Assembly: GCF_900119795.1 (NCBI RefSeq)
Contig: NZ_LT634361.1
Coordinates: 3,147,001-3,211,000, forward strand
Source of the DNA: Tenacibaculum maritimum NCIMB 2154
GTDB taxonomy: Bacteria > Bacteroidota > Bacteroidia > Flavobacteriales > Flavobacteriaceae
DNA: 64,000 nucleotides
Direction: 5' to 3'
The position numbers and the translations under genes were made by a program. The first letter of the stretch is position 1; each line of letters starts with the position of its first letter. Shown here piece after piece: positions 16,443 through 25,725 of the stretch. The notes beneath the pieces were generated by a model, which made no database searches, was not told the DNA's origin, and worked only from the letters and a program-made list of their open reading frames with translations.

Positions 16443-18023
16443 ATGAAAACAATACAAAACATAGGTTTAGGCTTATTTCTAATTGGACTAGCCATTTTTA
16501 CCACACTTATTTTTATAGGAAAATATGAAGTAACTCCTGAGTTATTTGAGGGTATCGTAAAAAACAAAGGAATAAAAAGCGAACTTTTTATTAATGATAT
16601 TAAAACAACTGTCGTAGGAAAGGAGTTTACAGGACCATTCTCTTTTTCATCTAAAATAGTATCTGCGCTAGAAAATGCAAATGCTACACATAAAAAGAAT
16701 AGTGAATGGGATAAGGTTATTTGGAGTAAACCTCATAGCTTTGCTTATGAAATAGCTAAAGAGTCTGGTATTGGTAATATCAGAAATAACAAAGGGTTAT
16801 TTTGGTTATTAACTTTTGGTTTAGGAATTATTGGTAGCTTACTTTACATCGTCCCTAATGTAATTACTTTAGGACCTCCTGGAATAAAAAATAATGGAAT
16901 TTGGTTAAATAAAGCAACTAATAGGGGTTGGATTGGCTGGTTTGCTTTTGTTTTTCTGGTCGCTTTTTATATCTTATTGTATTTCAGACCTGATTATATT
17001 GTTAACTGGACTTATATCGTAGATCCTATAAGCAAAAGTTTAAGCGGAAATTTAGCAAGTCAATGGTTTTTATATGGATTTCTATATTGTGTTGTTATGA
17101 CAGTAATGGCAATTAGAATGTATATTAAATATCGTCATAACAAATACCAAATCTTACGTACAACTTCTGTGTTATTCTTTCAAATTGTATTTGCTTTCTT
17201 AGTTCCTGAAATATTGGTTCGTTTTGAGAAACCTTGGTATGATTTTAAAAATGCATTTCCACTAGATTATGACTTCTTTTATAGCTGGAATTTAGATCAA
17301 TTAATTGCTAGTGGTGGCTTTGGTCTTTTTATTTTGGTTTGGGGAATTCTTTTAACCTTAGTAATTGTTCCTTTAATGGTTTATTTCTTTGGTAAAAGAT
17401 GGTATTGCTCTTGGGTATGTGGTTGTGGTGGTTTGGCTGAAACACTAGGAGATCCTTATCGTCAATTATCTGACAAATCAGTAAAAGCGTGGAAATTTGA
17501 ACGCTATATTGTTCATGGAGTATTGGTTTTTGCCTTGGTAATGACAGCTGTTACTTTGTATTCTTATTTCTCTGGAGTTCAAGAAGTTTTTGGAATAAAA
17601 ACGCAAACCATCCAAGATACTTACGGTTTTTTAATAGGTTCAATATTTGCGGGGGTTATCGGAACAGGTTTTTATCCTATCTTTGGAAACAGAGTTTGGT
17701 GTCGCTTTGGATGCCCATTGGCTGCTTATATGGGAATCGTACAACGTTTTAAATCTCGTTTTAGAATTACAACCAATGGAGGGCAATGTATTTCTTGCGG
17801 AAACTGTTCTACTTATTGTGAACAAGGTATTGACGTGAGAGCCTATGCTCAAAAAGGTGAAAATATTGTACGCGCAAGTTGTGTGGGATGTGGAGTTTGC
17901 TCAGCAGTATGCCCACGTGGTGTTTTAAAATTAGAAAATGGTCCTGAAAAAGGACGTATAAACCCTAAAGATGTTTTATTAGGAAACGATGTTGATTTAA
18001 TGAAACTTGTAAATGATAACTAA
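16443..18023 (+). CDS. Membrane [4Fe-4S] electron-transfer protein (NapH/CcoG-like)
   Basis: 526 aa. About six membrane segments span residues 7-27 and 120-410. The loop motifs CSWVCGCGGLAE and CRFGCPLAAYMG are the CxxxC(x)P-type signatures of NapH/NosR/CcoG polyferredoxin proteins. The C-terminal domain has two ferredoxin clusters, CISCGNCSTYC and CVGCGVCSAVC. It likely accepts electrons from the preceding FAD protein and carries them across or along the inner membrane. The acceptor is unknown; no nap, nos or cco gene is nearby. The next gene overlaps its last 11 bp. Confidence 0.85.
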   Translation: MKTIQNIGLGLFLIGLAIFTTLIFIGKYEVTPELFEGIVKNKGIKSELFINDIKTTVVGKEFTGPFSFSSKIVSALENANATHKKNSEWDKVIWSKPHSFAYEIAKESGIGNIRNNKGLFWLLTFGLGIIGSLLYIVPNVITLGPPGIKNNGIWLNKATNRGWIGWFAFVFLVAFYILLYFRPDYIVNWTYIVDPISKSLSGNLASQWFLYGFLYCVVMTVMAIRMYIKYRHNKYQILRTTSVLFFQIVFAFLVPEILVRFEKPWYDFKNAFPLDYDFFYSWNLDQLIASGGFGLFILVWGILLTLVIVPLMVYFFGKRWYCSWVCGCGGLAETLGDPYRQLSDKSVKAWKFERYIVHGVLVFALVMTAVTLYSYFSGVQEVFGIKTQTIQDTYGFLIGSIFAGVIGTGFYPIFGNRVWCRFGCPLAAYMGIVQRFKSRFRITTNGGQCISCGNCSTYCEQGIDVRAYAQKGENIVRASCVGCGVCSAVCPRGVLKLENGPEKGRINPKDVLLGNDVDLMKLVNDN

Positions 18024-18537
18024 TAAGTCTAATCTTTCTATCAAGATTTATATTAAAAAAGAAGAAGTACTGTTAATTACATGCTTCTTTCTTTTCTACT
18101 GCAACTCTTTTGGGCAAAAAGAATATCAAAAAACGTATTATAATAACGGAAAAATAAAAAAAGAGGGGTGGCTCATTAATGATAAAAAGAATGGATATTG
18201 GAAATTTTACCACAATAATGGCGTACTAAAAAAAGAAGGGCGGTTTAAAGATGATTTTCCTATAAAATATTGGTACTTTTACCGAAAAAATTCCTACAAA
18301 GAAAAAGAAGGTCATTTTATTGATGGTAAACAAAGTAAGTGGTGGCTCTATTATGACAATGAAGGGTTCGTAAATCATAAATGTCAATTGAAAGACAATA
18401 AAAAAAATGGGTATTGCTTACTTTATGATAAAAATAAATTAATCAAAGCTGTTAAATTTAAAAACGGCAAAAAAATAAAAGAATGGACTAGCTTTTCTTC
18501 ATTTCGAAAAGAAAACAATATGTCTGATTTAAAATAA
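18013..18537 (+). CDS. MORN-repeat (YwqK-type) protein
   Basis: 174 aa. At least four repeats of the pattern YYNNGKIKKEGWLINDKKNG are visible, the tandem MORN-like repeat of YwqK proteins. The start overlaps the iron-sulfur gene by 11 bp. Residues 17-34 are hydrophobic and end in a Gln/Lys stretch (CNSFGQKE), so a signal peptide after a longer N-terminus, or a later start, is possible. YwqK-like proteins are often labelled antitoxins, but no toxin partner is seen here. The stop abuts the next ATG, so it is part of the cluster. Function unknown. Confidence 0.75.
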   Translation: MITNKSNLSIKIYIKKEEVLLITCFFLFYCNSFGQKEYQKTYYNNGKIKKEGWLINDKKNGYWKFYHNNGVLKKEGRFKDDFPIKYWYFYRKNSYKEKEGHFIDGKQSKWWLYYDNEGFVNHKCQLKDNKKNGYCLLYDKNKLIKAVKFKNGKKIKEWTSFSSFRKENNMSDLK

Positions 18538-19230
18538 ATGAATCCTCTTATAAAAGTCATTATTCCTGCTTATAACGAGCAAGACTCTATTGCTAATGTT
18601 ATAAACGATATTCCAAATAATGTACAAGAAATAATCGTAGTTAGCAACAACTCAACAGATCATACAGAAAAAAATGCTTCAAAAGCAGGGGCAACTGTCT
18701 TGCGCGAAAATCGCAAAGGATATGGTTATGCTTGTTTGAAGGGGATGGAATATATTTCTACACAAAATGAAAAACCAGATATACTTGTTTTCTTGGATGG
18801 AGACTACTCTGATTATCCTGAACAATTAACAAATCTGACTGCTCCAATTATCAAAGATGATATCGATTTTGTAATTGGGTCTCGTGTGAAACCATTACGT
18901 GAACAAGGAGCTATGACTCCTCAACAAATATTCGGAAACTGGCTGGCTACTTTTTTAATGAAAGTATTCTTCAACGCTAGATTTACCGATTTAGGACCAT
19001 TTAGAGCTATCAAATATTCCAAATTAATTGATTTAAAAATGGAAGATAAAACCTATGGATGGACCGTTGAAATGCAGCTAAAGGCATTAAAACATAAACT
19101 CTCATATACAGAAATACCCGTAAAATACAGAAATAGAATAGGCGTTTCAAAAGTTTCTGGAACCGTTAAAGGAAGTATTTTAGCAGGTATAAAAATTTTA
19201 GGTTGGATTTTTAAATATAGTTTTAAATAA
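18538..19230 (+). CDS. GT2 glycosyltransferase (dolichyl-phosphate-sugar synthase-like)
   Basis: 230 aa. GT-A fold with IPAYNEQDSI at the nucleotide-binding start, the metal-binding motif FLDGDYSDYP, and a C-terminal region with KYRNRIGVSK, as in polyprenyl-phosphate mannose/glucose synthases. No long C-terminal membrane domain, so it is a cytoplasmic-face enzyme that would charge a lipid carrier with a sugar. It follows the MORN gene with no gap and abuts the next glycosyltransferase. It probably supplies the lipid-linked sugar donor used by the multi-pass enzyme two genes on (20721-22130). Confidence 0.85.
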   Translation: MNPLIKVIIPAYNEQDSIANVINDIPNNVQEIIVVSNNSTDHTEKNASKAGATVLRENRKGYGYACLKGMEYISTQNEKPDILVFLDGDYSDYPEQLTNLTAPIIKDDIDFVIGSRVKPLREQGAMTPQQIFGNWLATFLMKVFFNARFTDLGPFRAIKYSKLIDLKMEDKTYGWTVEMQLKALKHKLSYTEIPVKYRNRIGVSKVSGTVKGSILAGIKILGWIFKYSFK

Positions 19231-20721
19231 ATGATACTAGAATATATCATCATTGCAATTTACACAGTTTCAATACTGCTCATTTTTATGTACTCAGTGG
19301 CACAGCTAAACTTACTTTTTAATTATTTAGCTGCACAAAAAAAAGAAGATAATGCTCCTAAGTTTAATTTAAACAACCGTAAAGAGGTTCCTTTTGTTAC
19401 CATACAACTTCCTGTTTATAACGAATTATACGTTATGGAACGTTTATTAAAAAATATTTCAAAAATCAACTACCCGTTAGATAAATTAGAAATTCAGGTG
19501 CTAGATGATTCTACCGATGAATCTGTAAAATCTACCGCTAAATTGGTTCAAGAACTGAAACAAAATGGACTAGATATCCAGCATATAAGGAGAGAAAATA
19601 GAGTGGGGTTTAAAGCCGGAGCTCTTAAAGAAGGTCTTAAAATTGCGAAAGGGGAATTTATCGCTATTTTTGATGCTGACTTTTTACCTCAGTCTTCTTG
19701 GCTACAAAAAACAGTTCCTTATTTTAAGGACGAAAAAGTAGGGGTTGTACAAACCCGTTGGGCGCATATCAACAGAAACTATTCATTACTCACTAAAATT
19801 CAAGCTTTTGCTTTGGATGCTCATTTTACATTAGAACAAGTGGGAAGAAATAGTAAGGGACACTTTATTAATTTTAATGGAACCGCAGGTATTTGGCGTA
19901 AGTCTTGCATTTTAGATGCTGGTAACTGGGAAGGGGATACTCTTACTGAAGATATTGATTTAAGTTATAGAGCTCAATTGAAAAAATGGAAATTCAAATA
20001 CTTGGAAAATGTAGAAACCCCTGCCGAATTACCTGTAATTATAAGTGCAGCTCGCTCTCAACAGTTTAGATGGAATAAAGGAGGTGCTGAAAATTTTCAA
20101 AAAATGCTAAGGAGAATCATCTCTAGTAAGAATGTTTCTGCGAAAACTAAGATTCATGGCTTACTACATTTATTAAATAGCTCTATGTTTACTTGCATTT
20201 TCTTGGTAGCCATACTGAGCATTCCTATGCTGTACATTAAAAATGAGTACGCGCATTTACAACCTTATTTTTACGTAATGAGCTTTTTTGTTTCTAGTTC
20301 TATAATTTTCTTTATTTGTTACTGGTTTATGTATAAGAAAACTCACGGAGGTGGCTTTAAAAATTTTATGAAATACATTGGTGCTTTTTTTACATTTTTC
20401 TCTATTGTAATGGGCTTTTCATTGCACAATGCTATTGCTGTTTTAGAAGGTCATATAGGTAAAAAAAGTGAGTTTGTTAGGACTCCTAAGTTTAATATAA
20501 GTGCTCTAACAGATAGCTGGAAAAACAATAAATACATTCGTAAAAAACTATCTACAAGTGTCATTTTTGAAGGAATATTGACCTTATATTTTGCCTTTGG
20601 AATGTATAGTGCCTTTATTGTGGGAGATCAGGGAGGTGATTTCGGATTGTTTCCTTTTCATTTAATGCTTTTTATTGGTTTTGGCTACGTGTTCTTTAAA
20701 TCTGTATTTTCAAAAGCGTAA
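19231..20721 (+). CDS. Processive-type GT2 glycosyltransferase (cellulose synthase-like)
   Basis: 496 aa. An N-terminal membrane segment (~3-27) is followed by a GT2 domain with QLPVYNE, DDSTDES, the metal motif FDADF, TED and QQFRWNKGG, the D,D,D,QxxRW pattern of membrane glycosyltransferases, then four or so C-terminal membrane segments. The pattern fits a membrane synthase that makes or extends a glycolipid or polysaccharide. No PilZ domain is present, so there is no sign of cyclic-di-GMP control. It begins right after the upstream stop codon. Confidence 0.85.
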   Translation: MILEYIIIAIYTVSILLIFMYSVAQLNLLFNYLAAQKKEDNAPKFNLNNRKEVPFVTIQLPVYNELYVMERLLKNISKINYPLDKLEIQVLDDSTDESVKSTAKLVQELKQNGLDIQHIRRENRVGFKAGALKEGLKIAKGEFIAIFDADFLPQSSWLQKTVPYFKDEKVGVVQTRWAHINRNYSLLTKIQAFALDAHFTLEQVGRNSKGHFINFNGTAGIWRKSCILDAGNWEGDTLTEDIDLSYRAQLKKWKFKYLENVETPAELPVIISAARSQQFRWNKGGAENFQKMLRRIISSKNVSAKTKIHGLLHLLNSSMFTCIFLVAILSIPMLYIKNEYAHLQPYFYVMSFFVSSSIIFFICYWFMYKKTHGGGFKNFMKYIGAFFTFFSIVMGFSLHNAIAVLEGHIGKKSEFVRTPKFNISALTDSWKNNKYIRKKLSTSVIFEGILTLYFAFGMYSAFIVGDQGGDFGLFPFHLMLFIGFGYVFFKSVFSKA

Positions 20722-22130
20722 TGTCATTCTCTCTAAAAAAATACACTCCTATTGCGCTCCTATTTTTTAGCTGTTTGCTGTATTTTTTAGTTGGATATAC
20801 TATAGAACGTACCCAATTTAATTACCTAATTTTTCTATGGGGGGCACTCTTTTGTTGTTTTTATTATCTCATAAATAACAAACAGGTTAGCTTTTTAAGC
20901 TTAGCTATTGCTTCGGTATTATTTAGGATGATTTTTCTTATTTCGATGCCAAATCTGTCGCAAGATTTTTATCGATTTATATGGGATGGTAGAATGCTCT
21001 ATGAAGGGCTAAATCCTTATTTATACCTACCTGAAACATTTATTAAAGAACAGAATTACCCGATACATCAGGCTTTGGAATTGTACAATGGCATGGGACC
21101 ACTTAATGGTAGCCATTACACCAACTACCCTCCTCTGAACCAATTGTGTTTCTTAATTGCTGCCATTTTTGGTAACCACAGCATTTTAGGAAGTGTTATT
21201 ACTATGAGAGCAATCATCATTCTTGCTGATATTGGCATTATGTATATTGGCAAACAACTCTTGGAGAAGTTACACCTTCCTATAAAAAATATTTTTTGGT
21301 ATGCTTTAAATCCTTTTATCATTATTGAACTTACAGGTAATTTGCATTTTGAACCTGTAATGTTGTTCTTTTTAATACTCAGTATTTATAAGCTTTATCA
21401 AGGTAAATGGGGCTTAGCTGGTATGCTATTGGCTTGCTCAGTTTCTATAAAATTGATTCCATTACTATTTTTACCATTATTTTACCAATGGTTTCTAAAT
21501 CCTGTTAACAAATCAAAAAAAACTACAGCATTATCTAAACTTCAACAAACTCCTTACAATCTTATAAACTTATTGCTATTTTACAGTATTGTAATAGTAG
21601 TAACTATCGCTTTCTTTTTACCTTTTTACTCCTCTCAATTAGTTGAAAACTACTCTAATTCTGTCGGGCTTTGGTTTAGAAATTTCGAATTTAATGCTAG
21701 TGGCTATTATATTGCTAGAGAAATAGGTTTTTTATTTAGAGGTTATAATGAAATTGCTATTATTGGAAAAATAATACCTATCCTAGCAATCCTTTTTATA
21801 CTAGGCATCACTTTTTTTAAGAAAAATACTACCATACAGCAATTAATTGTAGGAATGCTTTTTAGCTTATCTTTCTATTATTTTGTTAGTACTACAGTAC
21901 ATCCATGGTATTTGGCTACTTTGATTATCCTTGCTGTTTTTACCCAATATAGGTTTCCTATTATTTGGAGCTTGGTAATTATTCTTACATATCAAGCTTA
22001 TTCCAATATTCCTTGGAAAGAGAATTTATGGTTTGTTTTTATAGAATATAGCATTCTCTATGCTTTTTTACTTAAAGAACTTCTTTTTCCTACTCCCAAA
22101 CCCCAGTATTCTAATTACTACCATATTTAA
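20721..22130 (+). CDS. Multi-pass mannosyltransferase-like protein (GT-C type)
   Basis: 469 aa with about ten membrane segments. The motif SQDFYRFIWDGRMLYEG followed by NPY is typical of GT-C glycosyltransferases of the alpha-mannosyl/GT87-like group that use polyprenyl-phosphate sugars on the outer face of the inner membrane. Its ATG shares a base with the upstream stop (TAATG), so translation is likely coupled. It is the last gene of the cluster and would use the product of the GT2 enzyme at 18538-19230. Substrate unknown. Confidence 0.8.
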   Translation: MSFSLKKYTPIALLFFSCLLYFLVGYTIERTQFNYLIFLWGALFCCFYYLINNKQVSFLSLAIASVLFRMIFLISMPNLSQDFYRFIWDGRMLYEGLNPYLYLPETFIKEQNYPIHQALELYNGMGPLNGSHYTNYPPLNQLCFLIAAIFGNHSILGSVITMRAIIILADIGIMYIGKQLLEKLHLPIKNIFWYALNPFIIIELTGNLHFEPVMLFFLILSIYKLYQGKWGLAGMLLACSVSIKLIPLLFLPLFYQWFLNPVNKSKKTTALSKLQQTPYNLINLLLFYSIVIVVTIAFFLPFYSSQLVENYSNSVGLWFRNFEFNASGYYIAREIGFLFRGYNEIAIIGKIIPILAILFILGITFFKKNTTIQQLIVGMLFSLSFYYFVSTTVHPWYLATLIILAVFTQYRFPIIWSLVIILTYQAYSNIPWKENLWFVFIEYSILYAFLLKELLFPTPKPQYSNYYHI

Positions 22131-22242
22131 TTCCTATTTAACTTTTGACTCCTAGCTTTTTTGTACTTTAGGAGCCCCATAAAAAACCTTCATTCCCCCT
22201 GATTAAAATGAATTATTATTTGCAATAAATAAAATACTATCC

Positions 22243-23274
22243 ATGAAAAGACTTACAATAAAAGACATTGCAAATCACTTTAAAGTATCCATCTCAACGG
22301 TTTCAAAAGCTTTAAATGATAGCTATGAAATTAGTGCTGGCACAAAAGAAAAAATTCAAAAGTTTGCTAAAGAGAATAATTACAAGCCCAATTTTAATGC
22401 GCTAAGTTTAAAAAACAGAAAAACAAAAACTATTGGTATTATCATTCCTAATATGTTAAATTATTTTTTTGCCCAAGTATTTAAAGGAGTGGAAAAAATA
22501 GCTAATAGCAAAGGATATAAAATCATCTCATGCATTTCTAATGAATCTTTTAATAAAGAGGTACAGGCAATGGAAATGCTTTCCAATGGAAGCATTGATG
22601 GGTTTATTTTATCAATAGCAGAAGAGACAGAAATAAAAAACAATTTTGATCATTTTGAAAAAACTATAAATGAAGGGACTCCTATTGTAATGTTTGATAG
22701 AATTGCTAAAAATATTCATTGTGATAAAGTGATTACTAATGATTATCATGGAGCTATAAACGCCGTAAATCACCTTTCAAAAACAGGTCATAAAAATATT
22801 GTGTTTATTTCTACCATGAACCATTTACAAATAGGTCAAAAAAGGCTAAAAGGTTATGTAAAAGGACTTGAAATGGCTGGAATGCCTATTAACGAAGATT
22901 TAATTATTAATATCCAAGAAGAAGATTACAAGAAATACGAGAGTATTTTAACTCCTATTTTTGCCAATAGAGCTATTGACAGCGTAATAGCTACTGATGA
23001 ATCTTCTGCTATTGCTGCAATGAAAGTAGCTATTAGAAAAGGGTATAAAGTTCCTGAAAACTTTTCTGTTATTGCTTTTTCTAATGGAATATTAGCGCGT
23101 CACTCAAGCCCGAAACTTACCACAATTAGCCAACATGGAGAATTGATGGGAGCTACTGCTGCTAAAATGCTAATTAACAGATTAGAACAAAAGAAGCCAA
23201 AAGAAGATGTAGAAACAGTTATTATAAAAACAGACTTGGTGGAACGAAAATCTACCAAGCCCAGTTTTTTTTAA
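22243..23274 (+). CDS. LacI-family transcriptional regulator
   Basis: 343 aa. The N-terminal HTH (residues 4-24, TIKDIANHFKVSISTVSKALN) is followed by the hinge helix and a periplasmic-binding-protein-like ligand domain (TIGIIIPNMLNYFFAQVFKGV onward). Family members sense sugars or nucleosides. No sugar-uptake operon lies beside it, so its regulon cannot be inferred; the glycosyltransferase cluster 112 bp upstream is a possible target but there is no visible operator. It is convergent with the DUF2797 gene, with 3 bp between. Confidence 0.9.
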   Translation: MKRLTIKDIANHFKVSISTVSKALNDSYEISAGTKEKIQKFAKENNYKPNFNALSLKNRKTKTIGIIIPNMLNYFFAQVFKGVEKIANSKGYKIISCISNESFNKEVQAMEMLSNGSIDGFILSIAEETEIKNNFDHFEKTINEGTPIVMFDRIAKNIHCDKVITNDYHGAINAVNHLSKTGHKNIVFISTMNHLQIGQKRLKGYVKGLEMAGMPINEDLIINIQEEDYKKYESILTPIFANRAIDSVIATDESSAIAAMKVAIRKGYKVPENFSVIAFSNGILARHSSPKLTTISQHGELMGATAAKMLINRLEQKKPKEDVETVIIKTDLVERKSTKPSFF

Positions 23275-23277
23275 CTT

Positions 23278-24072
23278 TTAATTGACCGTTATTTTTACAA
23301 CCAAGCCTTCGTTTCCTCTTATATTAAATACGGTATCATCTTCAAAAATTAAATATTGCCCTTTAATTCCTACCAACTTACCTATATACTCTGGCGTTTT
23401 TAGCAAATTTAAACTTTTGGGTTTTTCAGGATACTTATGTACTGGAAACCTAAGTATCGTTTCTGAATTATTTTCAATAAAATATTCCTTGGCCTCCTCT
23501 GGAATAAACTCCTTCAAACGCTCTTGCCAATCTACTAAATTAACATCTTCTATATCATTCTTGAGCATTTTCCTCCAATTCGTTTTATCAGCAACATACT
23601 CTTTTAATGCAACCTCTGTAATACCCGCTAAATAACGATTAGGAACCTCTACAATTTCAATTGCCTCATGCGCTCCTTGATCTATCCAACGTGTGGGAAC
23701 TTGTTGTTTTCTTGTTACTCCTACTTTGATAGTACTCGAATTTGCTAGATATACAATATGAGGTTGTAATTGCACCTTTTTTTCATAGGTTAAATCTCTG
23801 TCCTCAATTCCTAAATGTGCTTTGCTCAACTCAGGTCTCATAATCCAATCACCAGCATTGGGAGTTTCAAAAAAGCAAGATTTACAAAATCCTTGGCGAT
23901 AAATTTTTCTTTCTAGATGACAATTTAAGCATTCATATGTTACAAATGCAAGTCCAATTTCTTTATCTAACAATTGGTTCATATTTAAAAAATCAGCCTC
24001 CATATCCAAATAGTACTGAATCGTATCCGTATTTTCAGTAATCATCTTCTTTAGAACTCCTTGATATTCCAT
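23278..24072 (-). CDS. DUF2797 protein with zinc-ribbon cysteines
   Basis: 264 aa. Matches the DUF2797 pattern: an early CxxC (YECLNCHLERK) and second pair CKSC (GFCKSCFFE) that likely bind zinc, then a conserved block VGVTRKQQVPTRWIDQGAHEA. Cytoplasmic; molecular function unknown. It is monocistronic: a terminator of the upstream acetyltransferase gene lies in front of it, and it ends 3 bp from the LacI gene. Start assigned at the first ATG, with a short AT-rich leader. Confidence 0.85.
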   Translation of the reverse strand: MEYQGVLKKMITENTDTIQYYLDMEADFLNMNQLLDKEIGLAFVTYECLNCHLERKIYRQGFCKSCFFETPNAGDWIMRPELSKAHLGIEDRDLTYEKKVQLQPHIVYLANSSTIKVGVTRKQQVPTRWIDQGAHEAIEIVEVPNRYLAGITEVALKEYVADKTNWRKMLKNDIEDVNLVDWQERLKEFIPEEAKEYFIENNSETILRFPVHKYPEKPKSLNLLKTPEYIGKLVGIKGQYLIFEDDTVFNIRGNEGLVVKITVN

Positions 24073-24128
24073 TTATTTAATTTTATATTAATTAAAAACA
24101 TAGCAACTTTTCTAAAAGTTTTATCAAT

Positions 24129-24157
24129 AAAAAAACCCACTCTAAAAATTGAGTGGG
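24129..24157 (-). terminator. Terminator after the acetyltransferase gene
   Basis: CCCACTC (24136-24142) pairs with GAGTGGG (24151-24157) around an 8-nt loop, and the A run at 24129-24135 gives a T run on the minus strand. Confidence 0.8.
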
Positions 24158-24249
24158 AAAATTGCTATGAAAAAGAAAAAGATGTGGTCTTTGAACCACG
24201 ATTCAAATATATAAACTTTTATTCTTTTTTCAAAATATTTTCAAAAAAA

Positions 24250-24822
24250 TCACATCCGATATACCTTACCTCCCTTTAGTTGATATTTATCTTTACTTTC
24301 AAAACAAGTAGCCCAACCTTCTTCGTCAAATATAAGTCGATGCCCATATTCACTCACCCATCCTATTTGCTTCGAAGGATTCCCTACTACTAGTGCATAA
24401 GGCGGTATTTCTTTTGTAACTACTGCCCCCGCTCCAATAAAAGCATAGTGCCCTATATTATTTCCACATACTATAGTTGCATTAGCTCCAATACTAGCCC
24501 CTTTCCTTACAATTGTTTTTTTATATTCACTTTTTCTATTGATAGCACTTCGCGGATTTATAACGTTAGTAAAAACCATAGAAGGACCTAAAAAGACATC
24601 ATCTTCGCAAACTACTCCTGTATAAATAGATACATTGTTTTGCACCTTTACATTATTTCCTAGAACAACTTCTGGAGAAATGACTACATTTTGCCCTATA
24701 TTACAATTATCTCCTATCTTACAATTCGGCATGATATGGCTAAAGTGCCATATCTTTGTTTTGTTTCCTATTGTAGCTCCTTCGTCTATCACAGCCGTTT
24801 CATGTGCAAAATATTCTTTCAT
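24250..24822 (-). CDS. Left-handed beta-helix acetyltransferase (WbpD/WlbB-like)
   Basis: 190 aa from the Met of [10 protein letters not shown]; an upstream ATG at 24843 adds seven residues not typical of the family. Imperfect hexapeptide repeats (I-G-x-x-x-x, V-x-x-N) run through residues 15-150 and build the left-handed beta-helix trimer. The sequence fits sugar N-acetyltransferases of the UDP-2-acetamido-3-amino-glucuronate type, but single-gene context (no wbp/wlb cluster beside it) leaves the substrate open. The C-terminus has a Trp/Cys-containing extension ([10 protein letters not shown]). Confidence 0.75.
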   Translation of the reverse strand: MKEYFAHETAVIDEGATIGNKTKIWHFSHIMPNCKIGDNCNIGQNVVISPEVVLGNNVKVQNNVSIYTGVVCEDDVFLGPSMVFTNVINPRSAINRKSEYKKTIVRKGASIGANATIVCGNNIGHYAFIGAGAVVTKEIPPYALVVGNPSKQIGWVSEYGHRLIFDEEGWATCFESKDKYQLKGGKVYRM

Positions 24823-24864
24823 TTTTATCTTGTATAAGTACAAAGATAACTATTAATCATTTCA

Positions 24865-25620
24865 TTATTCTACCAAAAACGTGATTGGCAACCTATACCG
24901 TACTTTTACGGGTACTCCTTGCTGCTTTCCTGGTGCAAACTGAGGAATCTTTTTGATGATTCTTTGAGTTTCTTTTTCTAGCCTTTTATGAGGGGCTCTT
25001 ATTTTTAAATTAACAATAGCTCCTTCTTCATTTATAATAAACTCAGTAGAAATCCTGTGTCTTCTAGGCTCCAAGCCTATATCTTGCGCCAATCCGCTAT
25101 CAAAATTTCTTTGTATTAACTTAGCTATTTTCTTTTCAAAACATTTCTTATTTTCCTTTGGACTTAATCCTTCGCACCCTTTAAACACAGGAGCTTCTTC
25201 TAAGCTAGTAAAATTAATAGGTTCATCATCTTCGCTAATATCATCACCTTCATAAACTGTAACTAAATCATTAGCATTTGCTACAGTTTTATCTTCTTCA
25301 TTGGGTTCATTTATGATCTTCTCAATTACTTCATGCGTATTATCTACTTTAGTAATTAAAGGCAATCTTATAAAAATCTTCTTCTTTAAAGGTTTGGTTT
25401 TTTCTTTTACAATTTCTTTTCTATAAGTTATAAGAGGTTGATCAAATGCATAAGTTCTTGTTGATGGGTCATAAAGATTACTATTAGTAATCACTTCTTT
25501 TTCTATTTCATATTCTAAAACTACATAGGTTATAAATAGTACTAAAACTAAGCCTAATTGAGTAAATAGTGTTGAATAATTTTCTAGCTGTTTCTTTGGT
25601 GTTTTTTTTACTGTTTTCAT
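24865..25620 (-). CDS. TonB-like energy transducer (paralogue 1)
   Basis: 251 aa. N-terminal cytoplasmic Lys-rich stretch, one membrane anchor (residues ~20-40), a flexible linker, and a C-terminal TonB domain with APVFKGCEGLSPKENKKCF, RRHRISTEFIINEEG and YRLPITFLVE. TonB couples the proton-motive force to TonB-dependent receptors. The linker is only moderately acidic and lacks the Pro-rich stretch of its neighbour. It lies 105 bp downstream of the second paralogue, separated by a terminator, so it may have its own promoter. Confidence 0.88.
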   Translation of the reverse strand: MKTVKKTPKKQLENYSTLFTQLGLVLVLFITYVVLEYEIEKEVITNSNLYDPSTRTYAFDQPLITYRKEIVKEKTKPLKKKIFIRLPLITKVDNTHEVIEKIINEPNEEDKTVANANDLVTVYEGDDISEDDEPINFTSLEEAPVFKGCEGLSPKENKKCFEKKIAKLIQRNFDSGLAQDIGLEPRRHRISTEFIINEEGAIVNLKIRAPHKRLEKETQRIIKKIPQFAPGKQQGVPVKVRYRLPITFLVE

Positions 25621-25670
25621 AATTGTTATTTTTAATGTTAAAACTTTCTTAAAACAAGAAACGTGCCAAT

Positions 25671-25703
25671 AAAAAAAGGCAGCTCAATGAGCTGCCTTTT
25701 TTT
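25671..25703. terminator. Terminator between the two TonB-like genes
   Basis: GGCAGCTC pairs with GAGCTGCC around a 3-nt loop (25678-25696), flanked by seven A on the left and seven T on the right, so it can act in both directions. Here it ends the 25726-26448 gene. Confidence 0.9.
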
Positions 25704-25725
25704 ATTATTTACTTTTATAGAATAA

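Noticed and set aside
18013..18537. Antitoxin of a toxin-antitoxin pair
   Set aside because: YwqK-type repeats are often labelled so, but neighbours are a redox protein and a glycosyltransferase, and no toxin is present.
24165..24215. tRNA-like hairpin GTGGT...ACCAC beside the DUF2797 gene
   Set aside because: No cloverleaf, no T-loop consensus and no CCA-end acceptor stem can be formed.
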